From: Sphaerisporangium cinnabarinum
GTDB taxonomy: Bacteria > Actinomycetota > Actinomycetes > Actinomycetales > Cellulomonadaceae
NCBI GenBank assembly: GCA_003052455.1
Contig: QAPD01000061.1
Coordinates: forward strand, 1 to 36,313
Direction: 5' to 3'
DNA length: 36,313 nucleotides
Each line of letters starts with the position of its first letter. Within the stretch, counting starts at the first letter, position 1. A program made the position numbers and the translations under genes. The notes under the pieces are model-generated. The model saw only the letters and a list, made by a program, of their open reading frames with translations. It had not been told where the DNA came from and made no database searches. Shown one piece after another: positions 7,379-13,998 of the stretch.

Positions 7379-8139
7379 CCAGCCACGCCCTGGCCGACAC
7401 CCGTGCCCTCACGGGCCGCTCGCTGCGCCACGTCCTGCGCAGCCCGGACACGATCATCACGACCGCCGTGACCCCGATCGCGCTCATGCTCCTCTTCGTC
7501 TACGTGCTCGGGGGCGCGATCGACACCGGCAGCGGCGAGTCCTACGTGAACTACCTGCTGCCCGGCATCCTGCTCATCACCGTCGCGTCGGGCGTCGCGT
7601 ACACGTCCTACCGGCTGTTCCTCGACCTGCAGGGCGGCATCGTCGAGCGCTTCCGGTCCATGCCCGTCGCCCGGTCCAGCGTCCTGTGGGCGCACGTGCT
7701 CACCTCGCTCGTGGCGAACCTCGTCTCCGTGACCCTCGTCGTGGGTGTCGCCCTCCTGCTGGGGTTCCGGACCGACGCGTCCGTCGGGGCGTGGCTCGCC
7801 GTCCTCGGCATCCTCGTCCTGTTCGTCCTCGCGCTGACCTGGCTCGCGGTCGTCGCCGGGCTGTCGGCCAAGACGGTCGACGGCGCGTCCGCCTTCAGCT
7901 ACCCGCTGATCTTCCTGCCCTTCGTCAGCTCGGCGTTCGTCCCGACGGAGAGCATGCCGGGGCCCGTCGCGTGGTTCGCCGAGAACCAGCCGGTCACCGC
8001 GATCGTCGACACCCTGCGGTCCCTCTTCGCCGGCCAGCCCGTCGGGAGCGACATCTGGGTCGCGCTCGCGTGGCTCGTGGGCGTCCTCGTCCTCGGCTAC
8101 GCGTGGGCGACGGCGGTCTACCGCCGCAGGACGAGCTGA
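7375..8139 (+). CDS. DrrB-type ABC-2 permease
   Basis: This 254-residue membrane subunit starts with the ATGA overlap of the ATPase stop. Six hydrophobic segments are apparent: PDTIITTAVTPIALMLLFVYVLGG near 20-44, YLLPGILLITVASGVAY near 60-78, then about 105-128, 137-158, 168-190 and 223-243. The motif FRSMPVARSSVLWAHVL (about 92-108) is the conserved cytoplasmic loop of ABC-2 exporters that contacts the ATPase, and FLPFVSSAFVPTESMPGPVAWFAENQPVTAIVDTLR is the typical extracellular-loop signature of DrrB/NodJ-like permeases. It forms the transport channel of the exporter encoded with the RHH regulator and beta-repeat protein. Confidence 0.9.
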   Translation: MTSHALADTRALTGRSLRHVLRSPDTIITTAVTPIALMLLFVYVLGGAIDTGSGESYVNYLLPGILLITVASGVAYTSYRLFLDLQGGIVERFRSMPVARSSVLWAHVLTSLVANLVSVTLVVGVALLLGFRTDASVGAWLAVLGILVLFVLALTWLAVVAGLSAKTVDGASAFSYPLIFLPFVSSAFVPTESMPGPVAWFAENQPVTAIVDTLRSLFAGQPVGSDIWVALAWLVGVLVLGYAWATAVYRRRTS

Positions 8140-8152
8140 CCCGCGGACGCGA

Positions 8153-8227
8153 ACGGTCCCGGCACGGGTGGAGGCGTGCCGTCCGTGCCAGGGGCGTGGC
8201 GCGGACGACGTCCCGTGCCGGGACCGT
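8153..8227. repeat. Long inverted repeat with 16-bp perfect arms
   Basis: ACGGTCCCGGCACGGG (8153-8168) and its exact complement CCCGTGCCGGGACCGT (8212-8227) flank a 43-base loop. The element starts 13 bases after the exporter permease stop and lies just before a second hairpin. It can form a large stem-loop in RNA or a cruciform in DNA. Confidence 0.65.
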
Positions 8228-8233
8228 CTGCCG

Positions 8234-8260
8234 GTGAGGGGCCGCGGCGCGGCCCCTCAC
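8234..8260. terminator. Strong bidirectional terminator hairpin
   Basis: GTGAGGGGCCGC-GGC-GCGGCCCCTCAC is a perfect 12-bp stem between the converging exporter and oligosaccharide-transporter operons. With the 8153-8227 element, the two make a double stem-loop boundary. Confidence 0.7.
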
Positions 8261-8278
8261 CCGTCGGTGCGGCGTCCG

Positions 8279-9451
8279 CTACGCGGAGCGCTCCGGCCTG
8301 CCGGCCGGGATCACGTCCGGGCCGTCGGTCGCCTGGTCCGCCTCCGCGACCGCGCCGATGCCGTCGCCGTGCACCGGCGCGCCCGGGAGGTCGACGGGCG
8401 GCGAGTCGGGCGGGGGAGGGGTGACGCTCCCCGCCAGCAGGTCGGGCCGGTCGGCGACGGTCGTGATCCCGCTCGACGCCGCGTAGCCCTTCTTGCGCAG
8501 GGCGCGCGCACGCTCGCCGGCCGAGCGCAGGCGAGGGTTCACGTACTCGTCGATGCCGAAGTTGACGAGGGACAGGGCCATGCCGAGCAGCGCGATGCAC
8601 AGGCCGGCGGGGACGTACCACCACCAGTAGTCCGGGAACGCCCCGTTCTGCTGGGCCCAGAAGAGGATCGTGCCCCAGTTGAGGTTCGTGATGGGGATGA
8701 CGCCGATGAAGGCGAGGGTCGTCAGGCCGAGCACCGCGGCGGTCACGGTGCCGACGAAGCTCGACGCGATGATCGCGGTGAGGTTCGGCAGCATCTCGAC
8801 CGCGATGATGCGGTGGATCGGCTCGCCGTTCGCCCGCGCGGCCTGGATGAAGTCCCGGTTGCGGAGCGACAGGGTCTGCGCCCGCAGGACGCGCGCGCCC
8901 CAGGCCCAGCCCGTGATCGCGAGCACCGTGGAGACGAGCAGCAGGCTCGGGTTCTCCTGCTGCGACGCCACGATGATCATGAGGGGCAGGCCCGGGAGCA
9001 CGAGGAACACGTTGGTCAGGGCCGAGAGCGACTCGCTCCGCCATCCCGCGACGTACCCGGCGGTCACCCCGACGACCACCGCGACGACCGTCGCGATGAT
9101 GCCCGAGACGAAGCCGACGACGAGCACGCCGCGCGTGCCGTAGATGATCTGGCTGAGGACGTCCTCGCCCATGTGCGTCGTGCCGAGCAGGTGCTGGGCG
9201 GACGGCGGCTGCTTGAGCGCGGTGAAGTCCTTCTCGAGCGGGCCGTAGGGCGCGAGGAGGTCGCCGAAGACCGCCACGAGCGCGAACACGCCGAGGATGA
9301 TCAGGCCCGTGAGCGACTTGCCGTTGCGGAACATCGCGAACGACGCCCCGGCACGGCTCGTGAGGCCGCGGCCGGAGGACCCGCCCGAGGAGGCAGGCGG
9401 GCTCGCGGGCGCGGTGGCCTCGCTCGTCGCGGGCGTGGTGGTGGACGTCAT
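8279..9451 (-). CDS. Oligopeptide/oligosaccharide ABC transporter permease (DppC-like)
   Basis: This 390-residue inner-membrane subunit belongs to the Dpp/Opp importer class. It has a cytoplasmic Ser/Pro/Gly-rich N-terminus, a first membrane segment at about 50-68 (LTGLIILGVFALVAVFGDLLAPYGP), the DppC HLLGTTHMGEDVLSQIIYGTR loop, and a BPD permease domain with the EAA loop ARANGEPIHRIIAVEMLPNL at about 207-226. After the last membrane segment there is an unusual hydrophilic, Pro/Asp-rich cytoplasmic tail of about 70 residues; most DppC proteins are near 300 residues. It is the last gene of the minus-strand operon, three bases after its partner permease, and a strong terminator follows. Confidence 0.9.
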   Translation of the reverse strand: MTSTTTPATSEATAPASPPASSGGSSGRGLTSRAGASFAMFRNGKSLTGLIILGVFALVAVFGDLLAPYGPLEKDFTALKQPPSAQHLLGTTHMGEDVLSQIIYGTRGVLVVGFVSGIIATVVAVVVGVTAGYVAGWRSESLSALTNVFLVLPGLPLMIIVASQQENPSLLLVSTVLAITGWAWGARVLRAQTLSLRNRDFIQAARANGEPIHRIIAVEMLPNLTAIIASSFVGTVTAAVLGLTTLAFIGVIPITNLNWGTILFWAQQNGAFPDYWWWYVPAGLCIALLGMALSLVNFGIDEYVNPRLRSAGERARALRKKGYAASSGITTVADRPDLLAGSVTPPPPDSPPVDLPGAPVHGDGIGAVAEADQATDGPDVIPAGRPERSA

Positions 9452-9454
9452 GGC

Positions 9455-10438
9455 TCAGGCCTCCGTCTGACGCGTGCGCGGGTCGAGGGCGGCGTAGGCG
9501 ACGTCCGCCAGGATGTTCGCCACGAGGACGGAGAGCGTGATGACGAGGAAGAGCCCCTGCATCAGCGGGTAGTCCTTCGCGTTGGTGGCGTCGAGCAGCA
9601 GCTTGCCCACCCCGGGGTAGGAGAAGACGAGCTCCATGACGAGCGTGCCGCCCACGATGAAGCCCAGGGACAGGGCGAAGCTCGAGAGCTGCGGCAGCAC
9701 CGCGTTGCGCGACGCGTAGCGCGTGAGCACCTTGCGGGGCGGGAGGCCCTTGGCCTGGGCGACCGTCACGTAGTCCTCGTCGAGGACGGTGATCATCATG
9801 TTGCGCATCCCCAGGATCCAGCCGCCGAGCGACGCGACGACGATGGTCAGCGCGGGCAGCGTGCCGTGCTGGACCACGTCCCACGCGAACTCCCAGGACC
9901 ACTCGGGCGCCGCGCCCTTGCTGTACGCGTGGGAGGCGGGGAACCAGCCGAGCGTGCTGGAGAAGACCGCGATCGCGATGAGCCCCATCCAGAAGTACGG
10001 CACCGTCGAGAAGAACGTCGAGACGGGCACGATCGCGTCCGCCCTGCTCCCGCGGCGCCACCCGATGATCGCGCCGAGCCCGCTGCCGAGGAAGAAGCTG
10101 AGGATCGTGGCGATGCCGACGAGCCCGAGCGTCCACGGCAGGGCGGCGGCGATCACGTCGCCGACGGGAGCGAGGCCCTTGGAGAACGAGCGCCCGAGGT
10201 CGCCGCGGAGCATGAGGCCCCAGTAGTCGACGTACTGCTGGAGGAGCGACCGGCCGTCGTCGAGCCCGAAGAGGGTGCGCAGCGACTCGGCCGCCTCGGG
10301 GCTGATCTTCCCCTGGTTCTTCGCGAGGTACGCGGAGACCGGGTCACCCTTCATCATGCGGGGCAGGAAGAAGTTGATCGTGATCGCCGCCCAGGCGGTG
10401 AACAGGTAGAAGGCGGTGCGGCGGGCGAAGAATCGCAA
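9455..10438 (-). CDS. Oligopeptide/oligosaccharide ABC transporter permease (DppB-like)
   Basis: This 327-residue permease has a first membrane helix in FYLFTAWAAITINFFLPRMM, then the family signature MKGDPVSAYLAKN, a long periplasmic loop (RTLFGLDDGRSLLQQYVDYWGLMLRGDLGRSF) and five further helices. The EAA loop is VAQAKGLPPRKVLTRYASRNAVLPQL. The start codon is TTG. It is supported by GAGGAG nine bases upstream, inside the end of the preceding ATPase gene, and by alignment of the first helix with DppB proteins. It forms the translocation pore with the DppC-like protein. The gene context of a GH3 glycosidase and a family-5 binding protein favours an oligosaccharide substrate over a peptide. 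Confidence 0.9.
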   Translation of the reverse strand: MRFFARRTAFYLFTAWAAITINFFLPRMMKGDPVSAYLAKNQGKISPEAAESLRTLFGLDDGRSLLQQYVDYWGLMLRGDLGRSFSKGLAPVGDVIAAALPWTLGLVGIATILSFFLGSGLGAIIGWRRGSRADAIVPVSTFFSTVPYFWMGLIAIAVFSSTLGWFPASHAYSKGAAPEWSWEFAWDVVQHGTLPALTIVVASLGGWILGMRNMMITVLDEDYVTVAQAKGLPPRKVLTRYASRNAVLPQLSSFALSLGFIVGGTLVMELVFSYPGVGKLLLDATNAKDYPLMQGLFLVITLSVLVANILADVAYAALDPRTRQTEA

Positions 10439-10443
10439 CGGGA

Positions 10444-11247
10444 TCAGCTCCTCGACGACGCGGGGCCGACGCCGGAGAAGTGGACCTCCGGGTTGGGCGA
10501 GGCATCGCGTAGCGCGCGGGTGTAGGGATGCTGGGGGGCGAGGATCACGTCGTCGGCCGGGCCGTGCTCCACGACCTGGCCGTGGTGCAGGACCATGATC
10601 TCGTCGCTGAAGTGGCGCGCGGTCGCCAGGTCGTGCGTGATGTAGAGGACCCCGAGGTTCGCCTCGCGCTGGAGCTCGGCGAGCAGGTTGAGCACGCCGA
10701 GGCGGATGGACACGTCGAGCATCGAGACCGGCTCGTCCGCGACGAGCAGCGCCGGCCGCGACGCGAGGGCGCGCGCGATCGCGACGCGCTGGCGCTGGCC
10801 GCCGGAGAGCTCGTGCGGTCGCCGGTCCACGACCCCGCCGTCCAGGTGGACGCGGTCGAGGAGGCGGTGCACCTCGGCGTCGACCTCGTCCTTCGGGACC
10901 ACGTGGTCGAGGCGCAGCGGGCGCTCGAGGTGGTGGCGGATCGTGTGGTACGGGTTGAGCGACGCGAACGGGTCCTGGAAGACCATGCGGATCTGCTGCC
11001 GGTACCGACGCAGGGCGCGCCCGCGGCGGGGGACGGGCGCGCCGTCGAGCAGGATCTCGCCCGACGTGGCGCGCTCGAGCTGCGTGAGGATCTTCGCGAT
11101 CGTGGACTTTCCGCTGCCGCTCTGACCGACGAGCGCGACGGTGCGGCCCGAGGTGAGCGTGAAGCTGACGTCGTCGAGCGCGAGCAGGTCGCCGGATCCC
11201 CGGACCTTGTACTTCTTGCTCACGTGCGAGAGCTCGAGGGTGGTCAT
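10444..11247 (-). CDS. Dpp/Opp-type ABC transporter ATPase (DppF-like)
   Basis: The 267-residue ATPase has Walker A GQSGSGKST at about 40-48, a Q-loop in MVFQDPFASLNPYHTIRHHL, signature LSGGQRQRVAIARAL, Walker B LLVADEPVSMLDV and H-loop YITHDLATARHF. It ends in the oligopeptide-transporter tail APQHPYTRALRDA. The usual four-cysteine iron-sulfur segment of some DppD/F proteins is absent. The ATG overlaps the stop of the preceding ATPase as ATGA (11244-11247). It energises import together with that partner. Confidence 0.92.
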   Translation of the reverse strand: MTTLELSHVSKKYKVRGSGDLLALDDVSFTLTSGRTVALVGQSGSGKSTIAKILTQLERATSGEILLDGAPVPRRGRALRRYRQQIRMVFQDPFASLNPYHTIRHHLERPLRLDHVVPKDEVDAEVHRLLDRVHLDGGVVDRRPHELSGGQRQRVAIARALASRPALLVADEPVSMLDVSIRLGVLNLLAELQREANLGVLYITHDLATARHFSDEIMVLHHGQVVEHGPADDVILAPQHPYTRALRDASPNPEVHFSGVGPASSRS

Positions 11248-12137
11248 CGGGCCTGGCCTCCTGCGCTGGTCGTGGCAGTGCTCGCCGCCGTGGCCGCAGG
11301 CTCCGAGCGGCCGCGCACGAACCCGCCCCGCTCCCCGGTGAGGCTCGGGAACGAGCCGAGGAGGGTGCGCGTGTACTCGTGCCGGGCGTGGTGGTAGATG
11401 TTCGACGCCGTGTCGAGCTCGACGATCCGGCCCTGGCGCATGACCGCGATCCGGTCGGAGATCTCGAGGAGCAGCGGGAGGTCGTGCGTGATGAAGATGA
11501 CCGAGAAGCCGAACTGCTTCCGCAGGTCCGAGATCTGCTGGAGGATCTCGCGCTGCACGAGGACGTCGAGGGCCGTCGTCGGCTCGTCCATGATCATGAG
11601 CTGCGGCTTGAGCGCGAGGGCCATGGCGATCATGACGCGCTGGCGCATGCCGCCGGACAGCTCGTGCGGGTACGAGCGCAGGCGCTCGCGACCCACGCCC
11701 ACGAGGTCGAGGAGCTGGGCGCTCTCCTCGGTCCGCTCGGCCTTGCTCATGCGCGGCCGGTGCGTCTCGAACACGTCGCCGAGCTGCTTGCCGACGGTGG
11801 CCACCGGGTTCAGCGCGTTCATCGCCCCCTGGAACACCATCGACGCCTTGTCCCACCGGAACCGGCGCATCGCGTCGTCGTCCAGCGCGTTGAGGTCGAC
11901 GTCCTCGCCCGACTCGTCGTGGAAGACCGCCGACCCCGAGGGGATGACGGCGGGCGGCTTGAGGAGCCGCTGGATGCCGTACGCGAGCGACGTCTTGCCG
12001 CAGCCGGACTCGCCGGCGAGACCGAGGATCTCCCCGCGGTGCAGCGTGAGGGAGACGTCGCTGACGGCCTCGACGGGCGGGTCGACGTCGTAGACCACGC
12101 TGAAGTGCGAGACGGTCAGCAGGGGTTCGATGTTCAC
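11244..12137 (-). CDS. Dpp/Opp-type ABC transporter ATPase (DppD-like)
   Basis: I chose GTG 12137 because the product then begins VNIEPLLTVSHFSVVYD, the normal start of the domain, with AGGTAGGA a few bases upstream; the frame stays open further upstream. The 297-residue protein has Walker A GESGCGKTS at about 41-49, Q-loop MVFQGAMNALNPVATVGKQL, signature LSGGMRQRVMIAMAL, Walker B LMIMDEPTTALDV and H-loop FITHDLPLL. It ends with the substrate-class tail HHARHEYTRTLLGSFPSLTGERG. A stable hairpin (12175-12210) separates it from the binding-protein gene upstream in the operon. Confidence 0.92.
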   Translation of the reverse strand: MNIEPLLTVSHFSVVYDVDPPVEAVSDVSLTLHRGEILGLAGESGCGKTSLAYGIQRLLKPPAVIPSGSAVFHDESGEDVDLNALDDDAMRRFRWDKASMVFQGAMNALNPVATVGKQLGDVFETHRPRMSKAERTEESAQLLDLVGVGRERLRSYPHELSGGMRQRVMIAMALALKPQLMIMDEPTTALDVLVQREILQQISDLRKQFGFSVIFITHDLPLLLEISDRIAVMRQGRIVELDTASNIYHHARHEYTRTLLGSFPSLTGERGGFVRGRSEPAATAASTATTSAGGQAR

Positions 12138-12174
12138 TCGTCCTACCTGTTCCTGTGCTGGGGGCCGGGCTGCA

Positions 12175-12210
12175 CCGAGGCTCGCGCGGCGGGCGCCGCG
12201 CGAGCCTCGG
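12175..12210 (-). terminator. Intercistronic hairpin between binding protein and ATPase genes
   Basis: CCGAGGCTCGCGCGGCG, GG, then the exact complement form a perfect 17-bp inverted repeat. It lies directly after the stop of the solute-binding protein. It is probably a leaky terminator or mRNA stabiliser that keeps binding-protein levels above those of the transporter. Confidence 0.7.
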
Positions 12211-12214
12211 GGTC

Positions 12215-13885
12215 TCACTCGGCCGGCTCGAGCTGGGTGAGGATCAGCACCGCGGTCGGCTGCGTCGGGTCCGCGTTGATGTACGGGTCGTCGTCGCTGG
12301 GCCAGCCGACGTAGCTGCGCGTGTTGAACTCCGTGATGAACGGGCGCGTACCGATCGGCATGACCGGAACCTGCTCCACGAAGATCTCCTGCGCCTCCGC
12401 GATGGCCGTCGCGCGGTCCTCGTCCGTCGTCGCCGCGAGGTACGCGTCCAGGGCGGCCGTGGCCTCCGGGCTGTCGAAGCGGCCGAAGTTGTAGTCCGCG
12501 GCCTCACCCACCGGCTTGAGCCAGCGGGCGTCCATCGTGTCGCTGTAGATGTCGTACGGCGTCGCACCGGTCTCGGTCCAGTGCAGGATCGCGTCGAAGT
12601 CGCCCGTGCCCTTGGCCGCCCACCACGAGTCCGAGTCGGGCGTGTCGACCGTCGCCTCGACGCCGATCGCCTTGACCGACTCCGCGATGAGGCTGATGCC
12701 CGTGACGTAGTCGTTCCAGCCCTGCGGGACGCTGAGCCGGAACGTGACCGGCTCGCCGTCCGGGTCGACGAGGGAGTCGCCCTCGAACGTGTACCCCGCG
12801 TCGGTGAGCACCTTCTTGGCGCCGTCGACATCGACCTCGTACTCCTCGCCCGCGTACTCGTCCGAGATGAACGGGTCGCCGGCCGGGGTGGGCAGGCCCG
12901 TGACGGAGGTCAGGAGCGGCACGCCGCCCTCGCGGGCGATCTGCTGGTGCTGCTCGCGGTCGATCACCATGTTGACCGCCTGGCGGAACGCGACGTCGTC
13001 GAAGGGCTTCTTCGTCGTGTTGACGAACATCGCGTCGATGCCGAGGCCGGCGGGGGCCCAGTACACGTTGTGCTCCGGGTCCTTGTCGACGAACGCCGAC
13101 TGCACGTTCGGCAGGAACGCCTGCGCCCAGTCCGCGTCCCCGTTGGCGAGCGCGGTCGTCAGGGCGCTGTTGTCGTTGTAGGAGACGTAGTACAGCGTCG
13201 GGACCGCGAGCTCGCCGCCCCAGTAGTCGTCGCGCGCGTCGAGCTGGACGCTCTCCGTGCTGAAGCTCGTCAGCGTGTACGGGCCCGTGCCGACGGGGTC
13301 GGGGTTGGTCTCCGTCGTCGGGTCGGCGATGCCCTCCCACACGTGCTTCGGCACGACGAACCGGTGCAGCACCTTGTCCTGCTTGGCGAACATCGGCGTG
13401 CCGAACGAGACGGTGACCGTGTCGCCGTCGACGGCGACGTCGGTGATGTCGAGCGCCGCGGTGTTGAGCTCGGGCGTGTCGACGAGCAGCTGGTAGGAGT
13501 ACGCGATGTCGTCTGCCGTGAGGTCCTGGCCGTCGCTCCACCTCACGCCCTCGCGCGTCGTGAGCGTGACCGACGTGTAGTCGTCGGACCACGTGATCTC
13601 GGACGCGAGCCACGGGCGGACCTCGTCCGACGGGTCGACCACGTTGACGATGCCGACGGGCTCGTAGATCGCGTTGACGTAGCCGAGCTTGAGCGCGGAC
13701 GAGTCGCCGATCCAGGGGTTGTTCGACTCGGTCGCGATGGCGCCGTCCGGTTTGGCGATGGTGAGGGCCGCGCCCCCGCCGGAGCTGGTCGTGCTGTCGT
13801 CGTCGTTGCCGCCGGACGACGAGCAGCCGGTCAGCACGAGTGCGGTCGCGACGCCGAGGGCGATCGCGGAAGCCTTCAACCTCAT
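12215..13885 (-). CDS. Family-5 extracellular solute-binding lipoprotein
   Basis: This 556-residue lipoprotein has a signal peptide with a basic N-end (MRLKASAIALGVATALVLTGC), lipobox LTGC with the lipidated Cys21, then a Ser/Gly/Asp linker. The mature part is an SBP_bac_5 domain: GVRWSDGQDLTADDIAYSYQLL at about 118-139, DPVGTGPYTL near 200, FVNTTKKPFDDVAFRQAVNMVIDR near 290-314, and the carboxy-terminal lobe with DAILHWTETGATPYDIYSD. It captures the substrate outside the membrane and delivers it to the DppBCDF-like importer. Family-5 proteins bind peptides but also cello- and xylo-oligosaccharides. Adjacency to a GH3 enzyme favours the latter. GGAGAG lies just before the ATG. Confidence 0.92.
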   Translation of the reverse strand: MRLKASAIALGVATALVLTGCSSSGGNDDDSTTSSGGGAALTIAKPDGAIATESNNPWIGDSSALKLGYVNAIYEPVGIVNVVDPSDEVRPWLASEITWSDDYTSVTLTTREGVRWSDGQDLTADDIAYSYQLLVDTPELNTAALDITDVAVDGDTVTVSFGTPMFAKQDKVLHRFVVPKHVWEGIADPTTETNPDPVGTGPYTLTSFSTESVQLDARDDYWGGELAVPTLYYVSYNDNSALTTALANGDADWAQAFLPNVQSAFVDKDPEHNVYWAPAGLGIDAMFVNTTKKPFDDVAFRQAVNMVIDREQHQQIAREGGVPLLTSVTGLPTPAGDPFISDEYAGEEYEVDVDGAKKVLTDAGYTFEGDSLVDPDGEPVTFRLSVPQGWNDYVTGISLIAESVKAIGVEATVDTPDSDSWWAAKGTGDFDAILHWTETGATPYDIYSDTMDARWLKPVGEAADYNFGRFDSPEATAALDAYLAATTDEDRATAIAEAQEIFVEQVPVMPIGTRPFITEFNTRSYVGWPSDDDPYINADPTQPTAVLILTQLEPAE

Positions 13886-13913
13886 GAATCTCTCTCCTTC
13901 GAGGGAACGACGT

Positions 13914-13979
13914 CCCCGGCGTGCTGCCGGGGCGGTGGAGCGTGGGGTGTGGCGGAAGGTGCGGGGGCGGGTCGCCCCC
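13914..13979 (-). terminator. Two hairpins between GH3 and binding-protein genes
   Basis: On the minus strand, first CGCCCCC/GGGGGCG (13963-13979, loop of 3) and then GCCGGGG/CCCCGGC (13914-13932, loop of 5) follow the GH3 stop at 13999. They may end or tune GH3 transcripts, so the transporter genes might also have their own promoter. I could not identify a convincing one. Confidence 0.45.
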
Positions 13980-13998
13980 GGCCGGGCCGCGGGCCGGG

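Noticed and set aside
8118-10136. Long minus-strand frame of 672 codons over the permease genes
   Set aside because: It is out of frame with the two permeases, whose membrane helices and EAA loops are clear. The shadow has no recognisable domain.
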